Position numbers and translations under genes: made by a program
Notes under the pieces: model-generated
What the model saw: the letters and a program-made list of their open reading frames with translations, nothing else
Told to the model about the DNA's origin: nothing
Database searches by the model: none
Shown: piece after piece, positions 8,883 to 16,238 of the stretch
Layout of the letters: each line of letters begins with the position of its first letter
Numbering within the stretch: position 1 is the stretch's first letter
Source of the DNA: Asanoa hainanensis
Lineage (GTDB): Bacteria; Actinomycetota; Actinomycetes; Mycobacteriales; Micromonosporaceae
DNA length: 64,000 nucleotides
Assembly (NCBI RefSeq): GCF_900188485.1
Contig: NZ_FZPH01000006.1
Span: 90,040 to 154,039 of the forward strand
Reading direction: 5' to 3'

Positions 8883-9682
8883 GCTACCGGACTCTCTTCG
8901 ATGCCACCATTCCACCGGAGCCGCCGCCACGGCACACTGTGGACGTTCTGATCCGTCGGGCCCGGCGGAGGCTCGCGGTCCAGCGCCTCGGGGCAGTCGC
9001 CGGCGGGCTCGCGGTGGTCGCCGCGGCCACGGCGGGCGGGTTCGCGGTCGCTTCCGGGCCGGCGGCGATCAGTCCGGCGGCAAAGGCCTCGGCCGCGCCC
9101 AGCCCGAGGAGTCCGGTTCCCTCGACATTGCGCGGGGTCGAGCCCACGGAGACCACCGCGCACGCCATCGCCCGCCTGAAATCCGCCATTCCGCGGGCGA
9201 TCCGCGACGCCGTGCCAGGTGTGCGACTCGGTCGGGTGCCCACCGTCATCCGCCGGACCGTGCCCGCCAGCCCGACCGGGGACGGCGGGACCTATCGGGC
9301 GAGGTTGTACTACGACATGCCGACGCCGCTGGCCGTTCAGGTGGCGGGCAAGCAGGGCGACATCAGCATCTCCGTCGAGCGTCTGATCGTGGACTCTTCC
9401 TGCGAGCCGACCACCGAGGACCCCGGGGCCCGGCCGAACCGGCCCTCGCGGCCCACCAGGCCGGAGCGGTCCTGCGTGGAAACCGAAGGACCCGCCGGCG
9501 AACGAGTGGTGACGAGCACCCTCGTCGGTCCGTCGTCGGACAGCGTCGTCATCGACATGCGGGTCGACCGCCCCGACGGATCCATGGTCAGCATCTATCT
9601 CGACAGCCCCAAAGGCTCGGTGTTTACCGTCGAGCAACTGCTGGCCATCGCCCTCGACCGCCGGGTCTCGTTTTATCCCTGA
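8879..9682 (+). CDS. Membrane protein coupled to sigma factor, possible anti-sigma factor
   Basis: A 267-residue single-pass membrane protein. The first 35 residues are cytoplasmic and basic (RRARRRLAVQR); one transmembrane helix spans about residues 38-60 (GAVAGGLAVVAAATAGGFAVA); the rest is an extracytoplasmic domain with two cysteines flanking a proline/arginine-rich loop (SSCEPTTEDPGARPNRPSRPTRPERSCVE). It starts inside the sigma factor stop codon. Position and topology match membrane partners of SigE-family factors, but no ZAS or RskA-type domain is recognisable, so anti-sigma activity is an inference. Confidence 0.7.
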   Translation: MSYRTLFDATIPPEPPPRHTVDVLIRRARRRLAVQRLGAVAGGLAVVAAATAGGFAVASGPAAISPAAKASAAPSPRSPVPSTLRGVEPTETTAHAIARLKSAIPRAIRDAVPGVRLGRVPTVIRRTVPASPTGDGGTYRARLYYDMPTPLAVQVAGKQGDISISVERLIVDSSCEPTTEDPGARPNRPSRPTRPERSCVETEGPAGERVVTSTLVGPSSDSVVIDMRVDRPDGSMVSIYLDSPKGSVFTVEQLLAIALDRRVSFYP

Positions 9683-9717
9683 GCCGCATGGCGGGTGTTC
9701 GTGCCAGAATCCAGCCC

Positions 9718-10746
9718 GTGTCTGTTCGGTATCCGCACCCCCTGCGTCCCGGTGACCGCGTCGGCGTCACCTCCCCTTCGAGCGGCGTCGACAAAGGGAT
9801 GTGGGGCCGCCTCGAAGTCGCCGTACGGGAGGTGGAGGCTCGCGGATACGAGGTAGTGGTCGGCGACTGCATGGACGGCGCCGGTCACGTCAGCGCTCCC
9901 GCCGCCGACCGGGCCCGTGAGCTGATGTCGATGCTGACGGATCCCACGATCAAGGCGGTGGTGCCGCCGTGGGGTGGGGAGACGGCGATCGACCTGCTGC
10001 CCCTGCTCGACTGGGACCGGCTGCGCGAAGCCGAGCCGACCTGGGTGGTCGGGTTCTCCGACATGGCGACCATCATCACGCCCCTCACCCTGCTGACCGG
10101 CACAGCGACCGTGCACGGCAACAACCTCATGGACACCCCGTACCGCGTGCCCGAAGGGCTCCTGTCCTGGTTCGACATCGTCGCGGCCCCGCAGGGGCAG
10201 CCGTTCACACAGCGCCCGCCCGGCCGCTACCGCGCCGCGGGCTGGGACAACTATCGCGAGCATCCTGAGGTACGCGAGTACACGCTCGACACGCCCGGCC
10301 AGTGGACCAGGCTCGACGCGGACGGAGACGTCGAGGTCGAAGGGCGCCTGATCGGAGGCTGCGTCGAAACGCTCTGCAACCTCGCGGGCACGGCGTACCT
10401 CGACGCTTCGGCCTTCGCCCGAGCCGAGGCACCGGACGGCCTCCTGGTCTACGTTGAAGCGGCCGGCGACGACGCCTTCACGATCTGCCGCAACCTGCAC
10501 GGCATGCGGCTGGCCGGCTTCTTCGACAGCGCGAACGCGGTCCTCGTCGGCCGGACCAAGGCACCGGACGGCAGCTCACTAACCCAGCACGAGGCGGTTC
10601 TGGACGCGCTCGGCCCTCTGAACGTGCCCATCATCGCCGACGTCGAATGCGGCCACGTCGTGCCGTACCTGCCGATCGTCAACGGAGCACACGGCCGAGT
10701 CGTACACACCTCGACCCGCAGCGAACTGACGCAGACGCTGGACTAG
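9718..10746 (+). CDS. S66-family LD-carboxypeptidase / MccF-like peptidase
   Basis: A 342-residue serine peptidase of MEROPS family S66. The nucleophile is Ser114 in WVVGFSDMA, with downstream GGC (oxyanion-side) and the C-terminal VECGHVVPYLPI histidine motif. Relatives either trim murein tetrapeptides or, as MccF, cleave microcin C-like aminoacyl-sulfamoyl nucleotides. The cytoplasmic location (no signal peptide) and the GFSD/HGNN motifs resemble the MccF branch. GTG 9718 was chosen as start: CAGAAT ends 7 nt before it and the family N-terminus begins there; ATG 9688 is an alternative adding 10 residues. Its stop overlaps the convergent regulator's stop (CTAG). Confidence 0.88.
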   Translation: MSVRYPHPLRPGDRVGVTSPSSGVDKGMWGRLEVAVREVEARGYEVVVGDCMDGAGHVSAPAADRARELMSMLTDPTIKAVVPPWGGETAIDLLPLLDWDRLREAEPTWVVGFSDMATIITPLTLLTGTATVHGNNLMDTPYRVPEGLLSWFDIVAAPQGQPFTQRPPGRYRAAGWDNYREHPEVREYTLDTPGQWTRLDADGDVEVEGRLIGGCVETLCNLAGTAYLDASAFARAEAPDGLLVYVEAAGDDAFTICRNLHGMRLAGFFDSANAVLVGRTKAPDGSSLTQHEAVLDALGPLNVPIIADVECGHVVPYLPIVNGAHGRVVHTSTRSELTQTLD

Positions 10747-11027
10747 CGGCCGATCAGGGTGCGTAGGGCCGCGCAGTGGGCGTCGTACGCCTGTTGGCCC
10801 GCGGTCGTCATCTTGTAGGTCGTGCTCGCGCCCTTTCCGCGCCCGCCTTTGGTCGACGTGACGTAGCCGGCCGATTCTAATGTGGACATCTGCTTCGACA
10901 GGTCCGACTCGGCGAGGTCCAACTGCTCCCGTAGGAACCGGAACGAGACCGATGGGGCGTTGGCCAGGATGGCCATCGCGGCCAGGCGTTTGGGGGCGTG
11001 GATGACCGGGTCCAGGCCACCGATCAC
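10743..11027 (-). CDS. Winged-helix transcriptional regulator, MarR/ArsR-like
   Basis: A 94-residue stand-alone winged-helix protein. The helix-turn-helix is in VSFRFLREQLDLAESDLSKQMSTLESAGYV, followed by a basic wing (TSTKGGRGKGASTTYKMT) typical of this short family. GTG 11027 overlaps the stop of the upstream membrane protein gene (GTGA), so the pair is an operon with translational coupling. The 28-nt palindrome upstream of the operon is its likely binding site. These regulators usually pair with the membrane protein they control. Confidence 0.85.
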   Translation of the reverse strand: MIGGLDPVIHAPKRLAAMAILANAPSVSFRFLREQLDLAESDLSKQMSTLESAGYVTSTKGGRGKGASTTYKMTTAGQQAYDAHCAALRTLIGR

Positions 11028-11479
11028 GACAGCCTCGACCGCACCTCGGTGGCCGCTCGCGCGTAAACCCGTTCGTAGGCGGCAAGCCCGAGGGTGACCA
11101 GCACGAAGGCCACCCCCGCCGCCACCGCCGGGCCGGTCAGCCACCAGGTGAGCGCGACCAGCGCGGCGACCACCAGAAGGCCGACCAGATAGTGCCGCCA
11201 CACAGCGGCGATCTCCGACGGAGGTCGGCCCCGACCGGGGAACGGCAGGGCGCCATGCCTGCGCCGCAGCCAGGACACGAAGACGAGCTCGACGACCAGC
11301 AGCGCGGCCAATGCACCGAGGAACAGCCCGGCGTTGACCCGCCACCACTCGAACGTGCCGACGACGCCCGCTGTCCACCCGCCGACGGCCGGCGCGTACC
11401 ACCACGGCGTCGGCGGGTATTCCACGTACGGAGCCGCCGAGGCGCTCTCGACGATCCGTAGCTGCTCGCGCGCGTCCAT
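11024..11479 (-). CDS. Three-helix membrane protein, unknown function
   Basis: A 151-residue integral membrane protein. Three hydrophobic segments are visible: AGLFLGALAALLVVELVFVSWL, HYLVGLLVVAALVALTWWL and PAVAAGVAFVLVTLGLAAY. The N-terminal part is rich in Trp/Pro (PPTPWWYAPAVGGW). It is the first gene of a two-gene operon with the winged-helix regulator. A -10-like TAGTGT (11487-11492) lies 7 nt before ATG 11479, so the transcript is probably leaderless. Function is unknown; the pairing suggests the regulator senses or tunes its level. Confidence 0.8.
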   Translation of the reverse strand: MDAREQLRIVESASAAPYVEYPPTPWWYAPAVGGWTAGVVGTFEWWRVNAGLFLGALAALLVVELVFVSWLRRRHGALPFPGRGRPPSEIAAVWRHYLVGLLVVAALVALTWWLTGPAVAAGVAFVLVTLGLAAYERVYARAATEVRSRLS

Positions 11480-11497
11480 GGCCGAGACACTACGAAC

Positions 11498-11525
11498 TAC
11501 TTTCCACTTTTGCAAGTGGAAAGTA
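11498..11525. promoter_or_regulatory. 28-nt palindromic operator
   Basis: Perfect 12-bp inverted repeat TACTTTCCACTT-TTGC-AAGTGGAAAGTA, A/T-richer than its surroundings. Relative to the membrane protein/regulator operon it covers the -35 region, immediately upstream of the -10-like TAGTGT. It also starts 1 nt past the SEC-C gene's stop, but low GC and lack of a U-tract make a terminator less likely than an operator. Confidence 0.75.
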
Positions 11526-12530
11526 CTAGCGCGACCTGGGCAGGCAGTCCTTCTTGTACTTCAGGCCCGACCCGCACCAGCACGCCTCGTTGCGGGCCGG
11601 CGGCCAGGAGATGTGCGCACCCGGCTGGGCCGCGAGCTCGGTCGCGTACCGGTTGCGGATGTCCGCGTCCGTCGGCTCCCCGCCGTGCTGCCTGGCGAAC
11701 CCGGCCAACCCGTCGGCCGACGCCCGGAGAACGCTCAGGCTCACCCCGCCCGCGTCCGCCTGGCCCACCAGATGCTTCTCCAGCCGCGCCCGGTGCGCAT
11801 CCCAGTCCGGCCCGTAGACCTCAGCCAACTCGGGCGCGGCCGCCAACACCTTGGCGAACTCGGCCTGCGGGAAGAAGACCAGGTCGGCCTCCGCGGACTG
11901 CGGCGGTGCCGCCCGGCGGGTCAGCTGTGCCTCCAACCGGTCGGCCAGGTCGTCCTGCTTGTCGTGCGGCAGGTTCAGGTCACGGCGTACCCGGTGTCGC
12001 TGCTGCAACAGGAAGAACAGCACCCCCGGTGCTTCCTCGGACGCCACCGTCGAGGGCTCGCCCCGGGCGGAGATCAGCGAGTCGGCCGCGGCGCTGAGCC
12101 ACTCCTCGGCCACCGCCGCGCGACCGCCGGCCTCCAGCGCCGCGCTCACGTAGGCGGGCGCGTCGGGCTGCTCGGACAGCAGCGGGCGCAGCTCGGTCAC
12201 GGCGGCCAGCGCCTCGTCGTCACGGCCGCCGACCCGGAACAGGATGCGGGCCCGCAGCGCGGTGGCGAAACCAGCGGCGGCGGCGTCCGAGGCGGGAGCG
12301 GCCGCGACGGCCCGGTCCGCGTACGACAGGGCCGCGTCCAGCCGGGCCCGTACCTCGGCGATCTCCGCCGCCAGGGTCAGCGCGAACCCGGCGTCCTCCG
12401 GCTCCGCCAGGCGGTTCTCCTCCACGGCGAGCGCCAGGTCCGCGGCGACGCCCAGGGGATCGGCCGTCCCCAGCGCCGTGCGGCGAAGCTCTTCCAGGTC
12501 AGCGCTCGTAAGCACGTCTCTTGTCAGCAC
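11526..12530 (-). CDS. SEC-C zinc-motif protein
   Basis: A 334-residue protein ending in a SEC-C motif: CWCGSGLKYKKDC within the last 20 residues, which binds zinc in SecA and many other proteins. The body is alpha-helical and alanine-rich with TPR-like spacing (ALAAVTELRPLLSEQPDAPAYVSAALEAGGRAAVAEEWL). GTG 12530 was chosen as start because TACCGT (12537-12542) lies 6 nt upstream, the leaderless arrangement seen at other genes here. SEC-C is thought to mediate protein or ribosome contacts; the specific role is unknown. Confidence 0.82.
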   Translation of the reverse strand: MLTRDVLTSADLEELRRTALGTADPLGVAADLALAVEENRLAEPEDAGFALTLAAEIAEVRARLDAALSYADRAVAAAPASDAAAAGFATALRARILFRVGGRDDEALAAVTELRPLLSEQPDAPAYVSAALEAGGRAAVAEEWLSAAADSLISARGEPSTVASEEAPGVLFFLLQQRHRVRRDLNLPHDKQDDLADRLEAQLTRRAAPPQSAEADLVFFPQAEFAKVLAAAPELAEVYGPDWDAHRARLEKHLVGQADAGGVSLSVLRASADGLAGFARQHGGEPTDADIRNRYATELAAQPGAHISWPPARNEACWCGSGLKYKKDCLPRSR

Positions 12531-12589
12531 AATTTCACGGTACGTCGGTCGCGGGCCGCACCACCCGCGGATCACCTGTTACGCGCGCC

Positions 12590-13201
12590 TCAGGAATCGG
12601 CCCACGTGCCGATCCGGTCACCCACATGCCACGCGCCGGCGATCGGAGACGGGTCGAGCAAAGGGTTCGCTGCCCGGCCGACGCCCCAACAGAACGCCAG
12701 CCACTGCGGCACGAGCTCGGTGACGTCGAGCACGGACCGCTGCTTGCGGAACCGGTCGAGCACGGAGATCTGCGTGGACGTGCTCTCCCCCTGCCACTGC
12801 TCGGCCGGCACCGGCAGGCGCAACAACGCGATGTTCCGAAAACGATCGGCATCCGCGTACGCGGAGAGTCGCCCGACCTGCAGCGCGTTGGCGGCCGTCG
12901 GCACACCGAAGCCGCGGGGCGGGTCGAGCGACACCTCGTACAACAGCGTGCCGGCGCCCGCGACCGACCCGAGCAGCGCGGCATGCGACCAGTGGCTCGG
13001 CGTCAGGTCGTGGCGCAGGTGCGCCTGCGCGACCCGCAGCCGGAAGCCGATGTGGTCGCGCGCACCGATCAGCAGGAGCTGCGTGCCGTGACCGGTGAGC
13101 TCGCGCCCGAGCCAGTCCAGGTTGGACTCGTCGGCCGCGCGGGGAGCGGGCTGGAACGACGGCGACGCGTCGCCCGCGTTCGAGGCGAGGATGTTCAGCA
13201 T
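12590..13201 (-). CDS. Hypothetical protein in TetR-PhoD operon
   Basis: A 203-residue cytoplasmic protein beginning at ATG 13201 with AAGGA 6 nt upstream. It follows the broken PhoD-like gene by 10 nt and so belongs to the TetR operon. The segment SHWSHAALLGSVAGAGTLLYEVSLD, with a histidine after a strand and a late cysteine (AFCWGVGR), is reminiscent of permuted NlpC/P60 (YiiX-like) papain folds, but this is a weak impression and I do not assign a function. No signal peptide or membrane segment. Confidence 0.7.
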   Translation of the reverse strand: MLNILASNAGDASPSFQPAPRAADESNLDWLGRELTGHGTQLLLIGARDHIGFRLRVAQAHLRHDLTPSHWSHAALLGSVAGAGTLLYEVSLDPPRGFGVPTAANALQVGRLSAYADADRFRNIALLRLPVPAEQWQGESTSTQISVLDRFRKQRSVLDVTELVPQWLAFCWGVGRAANPLLDPSPIAGAWHVGDRIGTWADS

Positions 13202-13211
13202 CCGATTTCCT

Positions 13212-14515
13212 TCACCAGGTGGGCGACAGGGTGATCGTGGTCTCGTGCGGCGGCCCGCTCGCGCCGACCATCCAGTAGCTGACGGTCAGCTCGAGACCGA
13301 AACCGGATCGCCGGAACCGCAGCAGGGCGACGTGGTTGCCCTTCTCGTTGTGCAGCGGGTACTTGCGGCGCAGCGCGAGCTTGGCACCGCCGGCGGTGAA
13401 CCAGTCCGGCACGTCAGGGGCGTCCCGATGCCGATGCGCCGGGTCGCCAGGGCCACCGAACAGGTGCTTCGCCTTGTTGGCCAGCGCCGAGAACTGGTCC
13501 ATCCCGACGGTGCTGACCAGCGCGGCGGGAGAGGAGATGACCTCGTACAGCTCGGCGCCGCCGCGGACGTCGAGCGCGCCGAGCACCCGGCCGTAGTGCA
13601 CGTCGCCGGTCAGGCAAAGCACCGGGCGGCCGGCCTCCGCGAGCCCGACGAGCGCCGACATGATGGCCGGGTAGTCACGGTAGTTGGACAGGTTCCGGTC
13701 GCCGAAGGTGGACTTGAACCATTTGGCCGGTGGCTGGAACAGCGACTGGCCCGTCACGACGACTCCGTAGTGACCCTGCGCGGCGACCCGGCGTACCCAT
13801 TGCTGGAACTGGGCCAGGCCGTACGCGGACGAAGCGTTGGGCGCGAGCGGATGCGGCCCGTGCGGCAACGTGTGCCGGCGGTCGGGCGTGCGGAAACTCC
13901 GGTTGTCCATGAGAAAGAACGACAGCGGGGGTACGTCGAGCTCCAGCATCCGTTCGTAGCCACCGGGTTCGCTGCGCTGGAAGGCGGTGAACATCCGGTT
14001 GGCGGCGGTCAGCCAGTTCGCGCGGGAGCCGCTGCCGATGCTCTCCTGGACGATCGGGCTGGGGTGCGGCGCGTTGTTCCAGAACTCGTGGTCGTCGGGG
14101 ATGGCCGCGCTGGGTGCCGCCTGGAGCAGACCGCGCCCGCCTTGTCCTCCGCCCGGTGGTAACACGACGCGAGCAGCACGTTGAACTCGCGCGGCACCTC
14201 GACGGGCAGCGCCTGGGTGCGCAGCGTGGCGCGCTCGCCATCGGGCAGGGCGACCGACAGCTGGTGGGTGGAACCCGGGTCGATCCCGTCGCGGAACTCG
14301 AACACGCCGCTGAACACGCGCGGTGTCGTCGCGGACACCATGGCCGGGGGACGGGCGCTCTCGACGGGCCGCACGACGAGCGGCTCGGCAGGTCGGCCGT
14401 CGAGGTGCCAGTCGAGCGCCGGCGGACCGGTCAACCCCGTGGCGCCCAGCCACACCTGCAGGCCGCGACCGGTATGGGCACGGGGATGGAGCACGACCGA
14501 CACGTGCTCATCCAA
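13212..14515 (-). pseudogene. PhoD-like metallophosphatase, internal deletion and frameshift
   Basis: The 5' part (14515 to about 14140) encodes a beta-sandwich N-terminus ending FNVLLASCYHRAEDKAG. The continuation LLQAAPSAAIPDDHEFWNN...LCLTGDVHYGRV is in a different frame. In intact relatives roughly 70-90 residues, including the metal-binding GDQVYLD segment, separate these two blocks; here they are almost adjacent. The likely event is a deletion of that segment with a length not divisible by three. The residual parts keep good codon use and the downstream domain keeps DDHEFWNN and GDVHYGR, so the lesion looks recent. It sits between a TetR gene and a hypothetical gene. Confidence 0.8.
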
Positions 14516-14545
14516 GCGGCCGGCGGGGCGGGTGCGGCGCTTGTG

Positions 14546-15193
14546 CTAGAGATCCGACACGGGCGAGCAGGGAAGCAGACCGCGCAGGACCAACTGGGCC
14601 AGCGCGTCGGCAATCCGGTCTCGGTCCTGCTCGGCGATGGGCGCTGCGCCAGGGTCGATCCGGTCGACCATCGCGTTCTGGCCCAGCGCCAACGCGGGCC
14701 CGATGAGGGCGAAGTAGAGGACGTGCTGCGGCACCTTCGGCATTCGTCCGGCAGCGGTGAGCGCGGAGAAGGTGGGCTCGATGCTGTCCCAGAACGGCTT
14801 GACGGAGAGCCGGTGCAGGTAGTCGAGGCGCTCGGAGTCGCGGGTCGCCTCGTCGGCGATCAGCCGGTTCAGCTCGGACGCGGCCGAGGCCGTCCGGTAG
14901 AGCTGGCGGACCACGAACTCGAGTCGCACCGCGTCGTCGTCGGCGGCGTGCCGGGCGAGGAGCTCGTCCCGCTCGGCCTGGACGCCGGCGAGGGCGAAAT
15001 CGACCACCGCGCGCCAGAACGCCGACTTCGACCCGTACCGGTCGTGGACGAAGTTGTGGCTGACGCCGAGCCGTCGGGCAAGCTCGCGCATCGTGGTCGC
15101 CTCGTAGCCGAGTTCGGAGAACGCTTCGAGGCCCCGCTGGAGGATCTCGCTCTCGTCGAGCCCGACAGACGAGTTCCCGCTTCTCTGACGCAC
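14546..15193 (-). CDS. TetR-family transcriptional regulator
   Basis: A 215-residue TetR regulator starting at GTG 15193. The DNA-binding domain is residues 14-60 with helix-turn-helix TMRELARRLGVSHNFVHDRYGSKSAFWRAV. The C-terminal ligand domain has no recognisable subfamily. A -10-like TAGACT ends 7 nt before the GTG, indicating a leaderless transcript. It leads an operon with the broken PhoD-like gene and a hypothetical protein, so it may have regulated phosphatase expression. Confidence 0.88.
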   Translation of the reverse strand: MRQRSGNSSVGLDESEILQRGLEAFSELGYEATTMRELARRLGVSHNFVHDRYGSKSAFWRAVVDFALAGVQAERDELLARHAADDDAVRLEFVVRQLYRTASAASELNRLIADEATRDSERLDYLHRLSVKPFWDSIEPTFSALTAAGRMPKVPQHVLYFALIGPALALGQNAMVDRIDPGAAPIAEQDRDRIADALAQLVLRGLLPCSPVSDL

Positions 15194-15264
15194 GTCAGAA
15201 AGTCTAGCTCTAGTGCGATCATCCCAACTATCCTGCGTGTCTCACCACAATGTGGAGGTCGCAA

Positions 15265-16068
15265 GTGTCCACTCCGGATAGTCCCTCGGTGGCCGAGCTC
15301 GACACCGGCATCCCGCACTCGGCCCGGCTCTGGAACTACTGGCTGGGCGGCAAGGACAACTTCGCCGCGGACCGGGCGGTGGCCGACCAGATCCTGGAGA
15401 TGGTCCCCGAGATGGTCGGGTCCGCCCGCGCCGACCGCGCGTTCCTCGGCCGGGCCGTCCGTCACCTGGCCGGCACCGAGGGCATCCGCCAGTTCCTGGA
15501 CGTCGGCACCGGCATCCCGACCGCCGACAACACCCACGAGGTCGCCCAACGGACAGCGCCGAGCAGCCGGATCGTCTATGTCGACAACGACCCGATGGTG
15601 CTGACCCACGCCCGCGCGCTGTTGACCAGCCACCCCGAGGGTGCCACCGACTACCTCGACGCCGACCTCCGCGATCCCGAGGCGATCGTCGAAGGTGCCA
15701 AGCGGACGCTCGACTTCGACGAGCCGATCGCGGTGATGATGCTCGGCATCCTCAACTTCGTGCCCGACGACGCCGAGGCGGCGGACCTGGTGCGGCGGCT
15801 CGTCGCACCGCTCCCGTCCGGCAGCTTCGTGACGATCTCCCACCCGACGACCGAGGTCAACGGGCCGGTGATGATCGAGGCGCTGAAGCTGTGGAACGAG
15901 GGCCCCGCGGCCAAGATGGTGCTGCGCAGCGCCGAGCAGGTGGCCGCGCTGTTCGGTGACCTGGACATGGTCGAGCCGGGCGTCGTGAGCTGCTCGCTGT
16001 GGCACCCGGACCAGGGCGCCGCGGTGGAAGAGGTGCCGCACTACGGCGGGGTGGGGCGCAAGCGCTAG
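15265..16068 (+). CDS. SAM-dependent methyltransferase, DUF574 family
   Basis: A 267-residue methyltransferase of the actinobacterial DUF574/Methyltransf_19 family. Hallmarks are PHSARLWNYWLGGKDNFAADR near residues 18-38, the SAM loop FLDVGTGIPT, the acidic VYVDNDPMVL and the ILNFVPDD segment. GTG 15265 was chosen because GGAGGT ends 5 nt before it; ATG 15250 is in frame but lies upstream of that site. Members are multiplied in Streptomyces and relatives; substrates are unknown. Monocistronic, flanked by divergent TetR and a helicase. Confidence 0.9.
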   Translation: MSTPDSPSVAELDTGIPHSARLWNYWLGGKDNFAADRAVADQILEMVPEMVGSARADRAFLGRAVRHLAGTEGIRQFLDVGTGIPTADNTHEVAQRTAPSSRIVYVDNDPMVLTHARALLTSHPEGATDYLDADLRDPEAIVEGAKRTLDFDEPIAVMMLGILNFVPDDAEAADLVRRLVAPLPSGSFVTISHPTTEVNGPVMIEALKLWNEGPAAKMVLRSAEQVAALFGDLDMVEPGVVSCSLWHPDQGAAVEEVPHYGGVGRKR

Positions 16069-16115
16069 CTGGGGCTGTGGGGGCCGCTACCGGAACGCCC
16101 GAGCGGAAGATCGGG

Positions 16116-16238
16116 TAGATTGGGTGTAGACGGCCCCCGACGGCTCTGCCGCGGAGGCCGTGATATGCGTCCGGTCAGCGGCGCGCAGGCCCACGGTCCG
16201 CGCCGAACCACGCGCCCCCTTGACGTTCGGAGATCCAC
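16116..16238 (+). promoter_or_regulatory. Promoter and structured 5' leader of the DEAD-box helicase gene
   Basis: A -10-like TAGATT lies at 16116-16121, leaving a leader of roughly 110 nt before ATG 16239. Two hairpins are visible: one near 16138-16160 (ACGGC...GCCGT) and one at about 16171-16205 (CGGCGCG...CGCGCCG). A long structured leader is unusual in this window, where most starts are leaderless. DEAD-box helicase genes are often controlled by cold or autoregulation through the leader, so a regulatory RNA is plausible. Confidence 0.45.

Noticed and set aside
11498..11525. Terminator of the SEC-C gene
   Set aside because: Low GC stem, no U-tract, and exact position on the -35 of the next operon favour an operator.
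11526..13091. Plus-strand frame of 585 codons over the SEC-C gene
   Set aside because: Antisense shadow without domain similarity; the minus-strand gene has promoter, motif and codon support.
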